A stretch of 64,000 bases of DNA, from assembly GCA_946811695.1 (NCBI GenBank), contig OX328126.1:83852036-83916035 (forward strand), in the 5' to 3' direction. Position 1 is the stretch's first letter; each line of letters starts with the position of its first letter. The notes under the pieces were generated by a model that worked only from the letters and a program-made list of their open reading frames with translations, was not told the origin of the DNA and made no database searches. Positions 1 through 13,299 of this stretch are shown here, in pieces. This DNA is from Gonocerus acuteangulatus. Its lineage: Eukaryota; Arthropoda; Insecta; Hemiptera; Coreidae. Both the position numbers and the translations under genes were made by a program.

Positions 1-279
1 TGGGTTTCGGCTTAAGAACAACTAAAGATTTCTAAAAGAATCTCTTTCGACGTTTCGGCTTTGTCTTTAGCAGCCTTCTTCAGCAATAGCTGAACACTTT
101 AAGTGACCTTGAAGTAAATTTCATGATGTCGTAACATTTACTTCATTGTCACTTAACGGCAACGATTAAGTTCTATCCCAATTTTCTAGGAGTTATTGTT
201 GAAGAAGGCTGTCACAGGCCATACCAAAACCTGCAAATAAATTGTTCTAAAAATCTGTTGTTGTTCTTTAGCCGAATCT
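1..279. repeat. Imperfect inverted-repeat (foldback) element at window edge
   Basis: The first ~90 bases (TTCGGCTTAAGAACAACT ... CAGCCTTCTTCAGC) are matched, inverted and imperfectly, by about 195-279 (TTGAAGAAGGCTG ... GTTCTTTAGCCGAATC). The arms are separated by roughly 100 bases with no visible gene. The structure resembles a foldback or MITE-like element. Its left end may lie outside the window, so the boundary is uncertain. Confidence 0.5.
51..90 (-). other. Hammerhead-ribozyme-like core, left arm
   Basis: Read on the minus strand, CTGAAGA is followed by one extra A, a GGCT/AGCC stem and then GAAAC. This resembles the hammerhead core (CUGANGA, stem II, GAAA), with one unpaired extra base. 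Hammerhead motifs are known in Penelope-like elements and retrozymes. A convincing stem I is not visible, so this may be a decayed motif or a chance resemblance. Confidence 0.3.
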
Positions 280-383
280 TAACCATCCATTCCTTTGTAA
301 AAGTTAAACAGGTATATAAGAAAGTTGTATTAATGTTTTATATAAGACGTTAATTATTATAGTCCAAGAGCTGATAACCACAC

Positions 384-1094
384 GTTTCATGAAGTGTTTT
401 ATGCACCTTAAAATTTTGCTATAATGTACCTCTTGGGTTGATAAGAAGGTAATTATGTGTTGGCTAGAGTTACTGTGGAACACAACGTACTGAGCACAGG
501 GGAAAGGTGCAAAAAAATATCACACAAAATAGAGATTTATTAAAGAAGACAACTATCTTTAATGTAAAATTAAGACAATTTTACAATGAATAATAAATAA
601 GGCAGACACTTTTAAGGGGGATAACATGTATAAAAAAACTAAATTGTTTTTATTCTAATATTAAATAAATGTTTTATTCATGGTGCCATTTAAACCGGCA
701 CAGCTGTACATCACAGGTGCAAGAACCAATAAGAGCGCAGAGAACAACCACAACTGCCCAGATGATCGGTGCTCTCCTTTTGTAATTATTTTCAATGATG
801 TTTTAGGTTTTTTTTTTTTTTTTCCTTTTTTTTTTACATTTTAACCCCCAGAGAAGTGTCTTCCCTATTTATTTGTCATTGCAAAATTGCCTTGATTTGC
901 AATTTTTTTACATTAATGATAGTTGGCTTCTGAATAAAACTCTATTGTTTTAGAGGGAAATATTTTTTTGCACCTTTCCAGTATGCGCAGTACCTGGTGT
1001 TCCACGGTATGTTTAACTAACATATATTTACCTTCATATATACCCAAGAGGTACATTATAGCAAAATGTCAAGGTGCATAAAACACATCATGAA
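384..1094. mobile_element. Non-autonomous element with ~250-bp imperfect terminal inverted repeats
   Basis: Bases 384-632 and 838-1094 are imperfect inverted complements. Shared blocks include GTGTTTTATGCACCTT, TTTTGCTATAATGTACCTC, ACTG(T)GGAACAC and GGAAAGGTGCAAAAAAATA, and further in a GGCAGACACTT-like block. The ~200-bp centre is A+T-rich and non-coding. The structure fits a foldback or MITE-type DNA element. No transposase is present and no clean target duplication could be read, so the superfamily is unassigned. Confidence 0.65.
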
Positions 1095-1383
1095 AAATGC
1101 ATTATCCGGCTATTATTATTATAATGCGTTTATATTATTACGTACAATGTTGTCAGCGTGTTTTCCCATAATTTTGTTTTTAATGCGTATGTAAAAAGTT
1201 TAGTAAGAAAATAATTAACAATTGTTGACTTAATAGAAGGTAATGCTAGTTTTCATTCATCGAATCTGGCAATGTTACAATATAAATAAAGCGGATAACA
1301 TTCTATGTTCTTAAACGAAATCAATCCTGCTGTCGGGTTCATGTTGTGATGCTTCTCTTTGAGATGTCATTTTAGTTTTCTAA

Positions 1384-1387
<4 letters not shown>

Positions 1388-1452
<65 letters not shown>
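1388..1452. repeat. (AT)n microsatellite
   Basis: About 32 uninterrupted AT dinucleotides. Confidence 0.95.
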
Positions 1453-1454
<2 letters not shown>

Positions 1455-1480
1455 AATGATTGAGACATAATATTAAATAT

Positions 1481-1546
1481 TTCTGTTCTAAGCTTTCCCA
1501 ATCACACTAAAAGATATGAACGAAAACGCGCAAAGATGACGCATTT
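1481..1546 (-). mobile_element. Helentron-like family, 5'-end fragment
   Basis: The block ending ...GATATGAACG..ACGCGC.AAGATGACGCA matches the 5' terminal part of the TTAGCGCGGTTCC family (compare 6001-6060 and 37975-38040), in minus orientation and diverged. Confidence 0.5.
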
Positions 1547-2740
1547 TATTCGAATTTTGTGTTTTCCCCTGTTATTTTCCTGCCATGTATGCGATCAAAA
1601 GATTTTTAGATTTTGTTAATCTTAATGTTTTCTGAACGTGATCTCAAATTACCAAACCCCCCCCCCCCCCTACTAAAAACATAAAACCCGTTGGCTAGTT
1701 TATGTTAACGATTAAACTTAAAAATACCATCTTTAAAAAAAAAAAAAAACATGCAAATTATTCGTATGCTCTTTTATGAATATATAAAAATGCTTCTTGT
1801 CGAACATTGAAATATTACATCCTGAATTTCAATATTTTTTCAATCCTTTTTGTAGTACATTTAGCCGGATAGAGGAATGCAAATTGCATCCTGGCTATTT
1901 CAATCCCGTCCATAGCTTGATGAATATTGACCCGCAGCTTGTGTTTGGCATGCCCATATTTCATGGAGGGGGGGGGGGGTGCATTTATATTCTTATGCAC
2001 CAATGAACCCAATACCGAAGATTAATATGGGCTGCAGTATATTACTCTGGCGCAGTGTGTTTTATGTGTACTCAGATAATTATGTATGCAGAAGGGAAAT
2101 TAATTAAAGTTCATGATGGTAATGTGTGTTTGTTGATCGAAAGAAGCCACATTCAAGGTGCAGTTTTTAGGCGTTTCTGATAGAACTGTAGACTTGGAGG
2201 AACTCCGTCATCTTAGCGAGTTTTCCTAATGTTTATCCCTATATTCCGGTGGCGAAAAATGAACAAGGTAGCGCGCACGCGATGCCTTCAGCCCATCTGG
2301 GGAAGGCCTAGCTCCCCTCCGGCCACGCCCCTCCTTGATCTTTTGTTTTCGGGCGGACTATAGTCATTTGGAAAGCTTGGAAGAGATATATTTAATATTT
2401 TGTGAACAATTTAAACACCTAATCCAATGAAAATTGGGAGGAAAGTGAACTTCAAGGAGCTAGTATTTAGAAAAAACATATACTGTGTAAATTACTCACT
2501 TGGCCTCTTTGACATCGACTCAGAAATCTTTTTCACTCTCGGAAAGATAACTTTACGACTGCTTAATATTTCACGTATCTTGTTTTACTAACAGTGTCAG
2601 GATAACTGTCAATTATCAATGAAAACTGAAAAATAAGCACAAAGAACCGTTCGAATCAAGGAAAACAACAACTTTGAAGTTTCGAGATATTTTAGAAAAT
2701 ATACAAAATCCCGAGACTTCTAATGTATGTGAGAAGGTAG

Positions 2741-2742
<2 letters not shown>
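1547..2742. other. No gene seen; simple-sequence tracts only
   Basis: This stretch contains a poly-C run near 1657-1671, a poly-G run near 1968-1978 and A+T-rich sequence. Two overlapping 65-69-codon frames on opposite strands near 1.8-2.0 kb resemble no protein and depend on the G-run. Confidence 0.5.

Positions 2743-2788
<46 letters not shown>
2743..2788. repeat. (AT)n microsatellite
   Basis: An uninterrupted AT tract, flanked at a short distance by the inverted pair GAAGGTAGAAAT / ATTTCTACCTTCG (2733-2744 and about 2910-2922). Confidence 0.9.
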
Positions 2789-2790
<2 letters not shown>

Positions 2791-2813
2791 TAGTATTTCC
2801 TCTGTCCTACAGC

Positions 2814-2858
2814 CCTGATGCAGGTTTGACTTTCAAGCCGAAACTTCGGCAAACAGTA
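2814..2858 (+). other. Hammerhead-ribozyme-like motif
   Basis: GCC-CTGATGCA is followed by a 6-bp stem GGTTTG/CAAGCC closed by ACTTT, then GAAAC, TTC and GGC. The layout (GCC/GGC stem I, near-CUGAUGA, stem II, GAAA) matches a hammerhead. The conserved A9 position reads C, or a base is inserted, so activity is doubtful. Penelope-like elements are known carriers of such motifs; no PLE reverse transcriptase is seen here. Confidence 0.3.
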
Positions 2859-2984
2859 AAACCCATTTTCAAATGTTTTGTTAAGAAATAACGACCGAAC
2901 CCTGACCATTTCTACCTTCGTTTCACCAACGGTCAACGATCTCCTCTCAATGAATAATATATTTTAGTATTTTTCGTTTTCCTC

Positions 2985-3322
2985 CAATACTTCCCTTACT
3001 CCAAACGTAACAAAAATTGAAATATCTTAGTTGGACGAATGCCAAAAATTTGGTACAATTTAAAACTGAATCTATGGTATCTGAACATCCAACAAAAAAT
3101 TACTTAATACAACTATGTGTCTCGAAAACGGTTACAGATATCCCCTTAAAAGTGATATTCTTTTTCCTACGTCAGAAAACCGTTTAAGAGTGTACCTTCA
3201 AACCTATTGACGCTAAAAGGTAAGTGCAGTGATTTTGTTCAAATTAGATCTTCAAATAGATTTTTTTTTTGCCAAATGTTATCAAAATCGGATCATTTTT
3301 CAGCCTGCAAGAAAGCGAACAG

Positions 3323-3407
<85 letters not shown>

Positions 3408-3471
3408 CTGTCAAGAGGTCAGCCTCATTAGCGGGGTTTCTCACTATGGATAGAGGCAGGATCCGCACTAA
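2985..3471 (+). mobile_element. Helentron-like family, diverged copy with hairpin end
   Basis: The copy carries the family blocks ACTCCAAACGTAAC, ATCAAAATCGGA(T)CA and GCGAACAGACAAATATA, then an (AT)n tract (3326-3405). It ends in a decayed terminal hairpin and CGCACTAA at about 3464-3471. The order matches the full copy at 40826-41927. The middle is diverged, so the left boundary is approximate. Confidence 0.6.
3326..3405. repeat. (AT)n microsatellite inside Helentron-like copy
   Basis: An AT tract of about 80 bases at the fixed microsatellite position of the family. It creates spurious Tyr-Ile frames in several phases. Confidence 0.95.
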
Positions 3472-3506
3472 AAGTGTATAGTTTTATTTCCTACATTAAT
3501 GTAAAC

Positions 3507-3698
3507 AACAAGAATCTAACACCGGTTCCCATAGATCACCGAAGTTAAGCAAGGTCGGGCGTGGTCAGTACCTGAATGGGTGACCGACCACGTGCTGTTG
3601 GCATTATAAAAGGGCGGCAACCTATAGATAGCCCGGCGCTAATGGCCAAGATGTAGATGCGCCATAAAAAAAAAAACAAAAACAAAACAAGAATCTAA
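3507..3698 (+). mobile_element. 5S-rRNA-derived SINE (SINE3 type) with target-site duplication
   Basis: Bases about 3520-3605 closely resemble animal 5S rRNA, including ACCGGTTC, GATCACCGAAGTTAAGCA, GTCGGGCGTGGTCAGTACC, ATGGGTGACCG and the 3' CACGTGCTGTTGGC. The 5' start of the gene and a short loop segment before CCACGTG are missing, so it is not a functional 5S gene. The internal control region for RNA polymerase III (A box, intermediate element, C box) is largely kept. A unique 3' part ends in GGCGCTAATGGCCAAGATG..GATGCGCC and an A-rich tail. A perfect 13-bp duplication, AACAAGAATCTAA, flanks it at 3507-3519 and 3686-3698. This shows insertion by LINE-type retrotransposition. Confidence 0.88.
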
Positions 3699-3714
3699 AA
3701 AACATCAAACAAAA

Positions 3715-4077
3715 ATGTTTCAAGTTCTTTTTAATATTGTATTGAATTTTCAAGAAAAAATAACGGTTACGTGGATTCCAGGGAATAAGAAATTTTTTTT
3801 TTTTTGTTTGACAACATTTTTCTGCAAAAAAAACTTCAGCAGAGTCAAATCAATTTATCATTTCGCGAGGTTTAGATTTAATAAAAAAGTTGAGAACGAT
3901 CATTTTTCGATAAAGTTATACAACAAAATTCCGCGTGGGAGAGTTTTAATTAAAACACTGAACGATTTCAGGAATTGTGAGAAACAAAGAGGATGTTTCG
4001 TGGAAAATAAAGATATTCCTGTGAAACTGTCAGAGGGAGATTGTGTCAGGCACTGGAGCCCGCTAAACCGATGTTAA
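3715..4077 (+). other. Unrecognised 120-codon open frame, probably not a gene
   Basis: A frame runs from ATG to TAA and crosses a T-run that encodes a Phe string. The C-terminal half is charged and mixed in composition (for example FNKKVENDHFSIKLYNKIPR). No domain is recognised, and no splice sites or promoter can be argued. It could be a fragment of an old repeat or a chance frame. Confidence 0.15.
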
Positions 4078-4260
4078 TCAGGAGTATCAAACACATCTCA
4101 TGTAATTATATAGATTTTCTTTTATAAAATCACTATATATAATATAAAAATATTATAAAAACAACATATGGAATAGATTGTGCCTCTGTCAGCTTACATT
4201 TTAAGGATTCCAGAGCAAATTTTCAGAGGTTTAGGGACGCTTTGGTGAAATAGTACAATT

Positions 4261-6085
<1,825 letters not shown>

Positions 6086-6394
6086 AAATTCAGTCAAATC
6101 TTTGAGAAAAATAATTAGGTTTTCGGGAGGAACGTTTGTAATTTCTTAGCGGTAGAATGATCTGCAACATGAAACATTAGTTTCATCTACTTACAACAAA
6201 TGCAGCATCAAAGAGTCTGAATTCAAAATGAGGAGATTTGTTTTTTGGTGCATGATATCATAATTTACCAAAACATTTTGACGAAGATGTTTCAAAAAGT
6301 AATGTATTCTTTTGGTTACAAAAAAAAAAACAAAAAAAAAAAACATTAATTAAGTTTTGCTTAATAACAAAAACATGAAATTCACAGTTAAAGG
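6086..6394. other. Unique-looking A+T-rich flank left of the satellite array
   Basis: No frame or repeat family was recognised. An A-rich stretch (6321-6343) lies just before the array junction. Confidence 0.5.
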
Positions 6395-6599
6395 GCTATG
6401 GTTCGGAGCTCAAGGAACCATACCAAAGGAGACAAGCACATTCTTACAAGAACTCGGCCTAGATGTAAATAGCCTTCCCCTCTTAGCCGAACAAATATTG
6501 ATAGACCCCCTTGGGATCATCAATCAACATATCTATGGTTCGGAGCTCGAGGAACCCTACCAAAGGAGACAAGCACATTCTTACAAGAACTCGGCCTAG

Positions 6600-7700
6600 A
6601 TGTAAATAGCCTCCCGCTCTTAGCCGAACAAATATTGATAGACTCCCTTGGGATCATCAATCATCATATCTATGGTTCGGAGCTCGAGGAACCATACCAA
6701 ATGAGACTAGTACATTCTTACAAGAACTCGGCCTAGATGTGAATAGCCTTCCCAACTTAGCCGAACAAATATTGATAGACTCCCTTGGGATCATCAATCA
6801 ACATATCTATGGTTCGGAGCTCGAGGAACCATACCAAAGGAGACAAGCACATTCTTACAAGAACTCGGCCTAGATGTAAATAGCCTTCCCCACTTAGCCG
6901 AACAAATATTGATAGACTCCCTTGGTATCATCAATCATCATATCTATGGTTCGGAGCTCGAGGAACCATACCAAAGGAGACAAGCACATTCTTACAAGAA
7001 CTCGGCCTAGATGTGAATAGCCTTCCCAACTTAGCCGAACAAATATTGATAGACTCCCTTGGGATCATCAATCAACATATCTATGGTTCGGAGCTCGAGG
7101 AACCATACCAAAGGAGACAAGCACATTCTTACAAGAACTCGGCCTAGATGTAAATAGCCTCCCGCTCTTAGCCGAACAAATATTGATAGACTCCCTTGGG
7201 ATCATCAATCATCATATCTATGGTTCGGAGCTCGAGGAACCATACCAAATGAGACTAGTACATTCTTACAAGAACTCGGCCTAGATGTGAATAGCCTTCC
7301 CAACTTAGCCGAACAAATATTGATAGACTCCCTTGGGATCATCAATCAACATATCTATGGTTCGGAGCTCGAGGAACCATACCAAAGGAGACAAGCACAT
7401 TCTTACAAGAACTCGGCCTAGATGTAAATAGCCTTCCCCACTTAGCCGAACAAATATTGATAGACTCCCTTGGTATCATCAATCATCATATCTATGGTTC
7501 GGAGCTCGAGGAACCATACCAAAGGAGACAAGCACATTCTTACAAGAACTCGGCCTAGATGTGAATAGCCTTCCCAACTTAGCCGAACAAATATTGATAG
7601 ACTCCCTTGGGATCATCAATCATCATATCTATGGTTCGGAGCTCGAGGAACCATACCAAAGGAGACAAGCACATTCTTACAAGAACTCGGCCTAGATGTG
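6600..7700. repeat. 4-monomer (548-bp) higher-order repeat zone in the satellite
   Basis: The variant series with CCTCCCGCTCTTAGCC, then AAATGAGACTAGTAC, then CCCAACTTAGCC at 6610 recurs at 7158. The shift is 548 = 4 x 137. Confidence 0.7.
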
Positions 7701-10700
7701 AATAGCCTTCCCAACTTAGCCGAACAAATATTGATAGACTCCCTTGGGATCATCAATCATCATATCTATGGTTCGGAGCTCGAGGAACCATACCAAAGGA
7801 GACAAGCACATTCTTACAAGAACTCGGCCTAGATGTGAATAGCCTTCCCCTCTGAGCCGAACAAATATTGATAGACTCCCTTGGTATCATCAATCATCAT
7901 ATCTATGGTTCGGAGCTCGAGGAACCATACCAAAGGAGACAAGCACATTCTTACAAGAACTCGGCCTAGATGTGAATCGCCTTCCCAACTTAGCCGAACA
8001 AATATTGATAGACTCCCTTGGGATCATCAATCATCATATCTATGGTTCGGAGCTCGAGGAACCATACCAAAGGAGACAAGCACATTCTTACAAGAACTCG
8101 GCCTAGATGTAAATAGCCTTCCCCTCTGAGCCGAACAAATATTGATAGACTCCCTTGGGATCATCAATCATCATATCTATGGTTCGGAGCTCGAGAAACC
8201 ATACCAAAGGAGACAAGCACATTCTTACAAGAACTCGGCCTAGATGTGAATAGCCTTCCCAACTTAGCCGAACAAATATTGATAGACTCCCTTGGGATCA
8301 TCAATCATCATATCTATGGTTCGGAGCTCGAGGAACCATACCAAAGGAGACAAGCACATTCTTACAAGAACTCGGCCTAGATGTAAATAGCCTTCCCCTC
8401 TGAGCCGAACAAATATTGATAGACTCCCTTGGGATCATCAATCATCATATCTATGGTTCGGAGCTCGAGGAACTATACCAAAGGAGACAAGCACATTCTT
8501 ACAAGAACTCGGCCTAGATGTAAAAAGCCTTCCCCTCTGAGCCGAACAAATATTGATAGACTCCGTTGGGATCATCAATCATCATATCTATGGTTCGGAG
8601 CTCGAGGAACCATACCAAAGGAGACAAGCACATTCTTACAAGAACTCGGCCTAGATGTGAATAGCCTTCCCCTCTGAGCCGAACAAATATTGATAGACTC
8701 CCTTGGGATCATCAATCATCATATCTATGGTTCGGAGCTCGAGGAACCATACCAAAGGAGCCTAGAAGATTCTTACAAGAACTCGGCCTAGATGTGAATA
8801 GCCTTCCCCTCTGAGCCGAACAAATATTGATAGACTCCCTTGGGATCATCAATCATCATATCTATGGTTCGGAGCTCGAGGAACTATACCAAATGAGACT
8901 AGTAAATTCTTACAAGAACTCGGCCTAGATGTAATAGCCTTCCCCTCTTAGCCGAACAAATATTGATAGACTCCCTTGGTATCATCAATCATCATATCTA
9001 TGGTTCGGAGCTCGAGGAACCATACCAAATGAGACTAGTAGATTCTTACAAGAACTCGGCCTAGATGTAAATAGCCTTCCTCTCTTAGCCGAACAAATAT
9101 TGATAGACTCCCTTGGTATCATCAATCATCATATCTATGGTTCGGAGCTCGAGGAACCATACCAAAGGAGACAAGCACATTCTTACAAGAACTCGGCCTA
9201 GATGTAAAAAGCCTTCCCCTCTGAGCCGAACAAATATTGATAGACTCCCTTGGGATCATCAATCATCATATCTATGGTTCGGAGCTCGAGGCACCATACC
9301 AAAGGAGACAAGCACATTCTTACAAGAACTCGGCCTAGATGTAAATAGCCTTCCTCTCTTAGCCGAACAAATATTGATAGACTCCCTTGGGATCATCAAT
9401 CATCATATCTATGGTTCGGAGCTCGAGGAACCATACCAAAGGAGACAAGTACATTCTTACAAGAACTCGGCCTAGATGTAAATAGCCTCCCGCTCTTAGC
9501 CGAACAAATATTGATAGACTCCCTTGGGATCATCAATCATCTTATCTATGGTTCGGAGCTCGAGGAACCATACCAAAGGAGACAAGCACATTCTTACAAG
9601 AACTCGGCCTAGATGTAAATAGCCTTCCTCTCTTAGCCGAACAAATATTGATAGACTCCCTTGGGATCATCAATCATCATATCTATGGTTCGGAGCTCGA
9701 GGAACCATACCAAAGGAGACAAGTACATTCTTACAAGAACTCGGCCTAGATGTAAATAGCCTTCCCCTCTGAGCCGAACAAATATTGATAGACTCCCTTG
9801 GGATCATCAATCATCGTATCTATGGTTCGGAGCTCGAGGAACCATACCAAAGGAGACAAGCACATTCTTACAAGAACTCGGCCTAGATGTAAATAGCCTC
9901 CCGCTCTTAGCCGAACAAATATTGATAGACTCCCTTGGGATCATCAATCATCATATCTATGGTTCGGAGCTCGAGGAACCATACCAAAGGAGACTAGTAC
10001 ATTCTTACAAGAACTCGGCCTAGATGTAAATAGCCTCCCGCTCTTAGCCGAACAAATATTGATAGACTCCCTTGGGATCATCAATCATCATATCTATGGT
10101 TCGGAGCTCGAGGAACCATACCAAAGGAGACAAGCACATTCTTACAAGAACTCGGCCTGGATGTAAATAGCCTCCCGCTCTTAGCCGAACAAATATTGAT
10201 AGACTCCCTTGGGATCATCAATCATCATATCTATGGTTCGGAGCTCGAGGAACCATACCAAAGGAGACTAGTACATTCTTACAAGAACTCGGCCTAGATG
10301 TAAATAGCCTCCCGCTCTTAGCCGAACAAATATTGATAGACTCCCTTGGGATCATCAATCATCATATCTATGGTTCGGAGCTCGAGGAACCATACCAAAG
10401 GAGACAAGCACATTCTTACAAGAACTCGGCCTAGATGTAAATAGCCTTCCCCTCTTAGCCGAACAAATATTGATAGACTCCCTTGGTATCATCAATCATC
10501 ATATCTATGGTTCGGAGCTCGAGGAACCATACCAAAGGAGACTAGTACATTCTTACAAGAACTCGGCCTAGATGTAAATAGCCTTCCCCTCTGAGCCGAA
10601 CAAATATTGATAGACTCCCTTGGGATCATCAATCATCATATCTATGGTTCGGAGCTCGAGGAACCATACCAAAGGAGACTAGTACATTCTTACAAGAACT

Positions 10701-13299
10701 CGGCCTAGATGTAAATAGCCTTCCCCTCTTAGCCGAACAAATATTGATAGACTCCCTTGGTATCATCAATCATCATATCTATGGTTCGGAGCTCGAGGAA
10801 CCATACCAAATGAGACTAGTAGATTCTTACAAGAACTCGGCCTAGATGTAAATAGCCTTCCTCTCTTAGCCGAACAAATATTGATAGACTCCCTTGGTAT
10901 CATCAATCATCATATCTATGGTTCGGAGCTCGAGGAACCATACCAAAGGAGACAAGCACATTCTTACAAGAACTCGGCCTAGATGTAAATAGCCTTCCCC
11001 TCTGAGCCGAACAAATATTGATAGACTCCCTTGGGATCATCAATCATCATATCTATGGTTCGGAGCTCGAGGAACCATACCAAAGGAGACAAGTACATTC
11101 TTACAAGAACTTGGCCTAGATGTAAATAGCCTCCCGCTCTTAGCCGAACAAATATTGATAGACTCCCTTGGGATCATCAATCATCTTATCTATGGTTCGG
11201 AGCTCGAGGAACCATACCAAAGGAGACAAGCACATTCTTACAAGAACTCGGCCTAGATGTAAATAGCCTCCCGCTCTTAGCCGAACAAATATTGATAGAC
11301 TCCCTTGGGATCATCAATCATCTTATCTATGGTTCGGAGCTCGAGGAACCATACCAAAGGAGACAAGCACATTCTTACAAGAACTCGGCCTAGATGTAAA
11401 TAGCCTTCCTCTCTTAGCCGAACAAATATTGATAGACTCCCTTGGGATCATCAATCATCATATCTATGGTTCGGAGCTCGAGGAACCATACCAAAGGAGA
11501 CAAGTACATTCTTACAAGAACTCGGCCTAGATGTAAATAGCCTTCCTCTCTTAGCCGAACAAATATTGATAGACTCCCTTGGGATCATCAATCATCATAT
11601 CTATGGTTCGGAGCTCGAGGAACCATACCAAAGGAGACAAGTACATTCTTACAAGAACTCGGCCTAGATGTAAATAGCCTTCCCCTCTGAGCCGAACAAA
11701 TATTGATAGACTCCCTTGGGATCATCAATCATCGTATCTATGGTTCGGAGCTCGAGGAACCATACCAAAGGAGACAAGCACATTCTTACAAGAACTCGGC
11801 CTAGATGTAAATAGCCTCCCGCTCTTAGCCGAACAAATATTGATAGACTCCCTTGGGATCATCAATCATCATATCTATGGTTCGGAGCTCGAGGAACCAT
11901 ACCAAAGGAGACTAGTACATTCTTACAAGAACTCGGCCTAGATGTAAATAGCCTCCCGCTCTTAGCCGAACAAATATTGATAGACTCCCTTGGGATCATC
12001 AATCATCATATCTATGGTTCGGAGCTCGAGGAACCATACCAAAGGAGACTAGTACATTCTTACAAGAACTCGGCCTAGATGTAAATAGCCTTCCCCTCTG
12101 AGCCGAACAAATATTGATAGACTCCCTTGGTATCATCAATCATCATATCTATGGTTCGGAGCTCGAGGAACCATACCAAAGGAGACAAGCACATTCTTAC
12201 AAGAACTCGGCCTAGATGTAAATAGCCTCCCGCTCTTAGCCGAACAAATATTGATAGACTCCCTTGGTATCATCAATCATCATATCTATGGTTCGGAGCT
12301 CGAGGAACCATACCAAAGGAGACAAGCACATTCTTACAAGAACTCGGCCTAGATGTAAATAGCCTCCCGCTCTTAGCCGAACAAATATTGATAGACTCCC
12401 TTGGTATCATCAATCATCATATCTATGGTTCGGAGCTCGAGGAACCATACCAAAGGAGACAAGCACATTCTTACAAGAACTCGGCCTAGATGTAAATAGC
12501 CTCCCGCTCTTAGCCGAACAAATATTGATAGACTCCCTTGGTATCATCAATCATCATATCTATGGTTCGGAGCTCGAGGAACCATACCAAAGGAGACAAG
12601 CACATTCTTACAAGAACTCGGCCTAGATGTAAATAGCCTCCCGCTCTTAGCCGAACAAATATTGATAGACTCCCTTGGTATCATCAATCATCATATCTAT
12701 GGTTCGGAGCTCGAGGAACCATACCAAAGGAGACAAGCACATTCTTACAAGAACTCGGCCTAGATGTAAATAGCCTCCCGCTCTTAGCCGAACAAATATT
12801 GACAGACTCCCTTGGGATCATCAATCATCATATCTATGGTTCGGAGCTCGAGGAACCATACCAAAGGAGACTAGTACATTCTTACAAGAACTCGGCCTAG
12901 ATGTAAATAGCCTTCCCGTCTTAGCCGAACAAATATTGATAGACTCCCTTGGGATCATCAATCATCTTATCTATGGTTCGGAGCTCGAGGAACCATACCA
13001 AAGGAGACAAGCACATTCTTACAAGAACTCGGCCTAGATGTAAATAGCCTCCCGCTCTTAGCCGAACAAATATTGATAGACTCCCTTGGGATCATCAATC
13101 ATCATATCTATGGTTCGGAGCTCGAGGAACCATACCAAAGGAGACAAGCACATTCTTACAAGAACTCGGCCTAGATGTAAATAGCCTCCCGCTCTTAGCC
13201 GAACAAATATTGATAGACTCCCTTGGGATCATCAATCATCATATCTATGGTTCGGAGCTCGAGGAACCATACCAAAGGAGACAAGCACATTCTTACAAG

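Noticed and set aside
3520..3605. Functional 5S rRNA gene
   Set aside because: The 5' start and part of an internal loop are missing, and it carries a SINE body, an A-rich tail and target duplications.
6397..6420. RNA polymerase III B-box (GGTTCGGAGCTC) in each satellite monomer
   Set aside because: It departs from GGTTCGANNCC at key positions, and no matching A box was found at a suitable distance.
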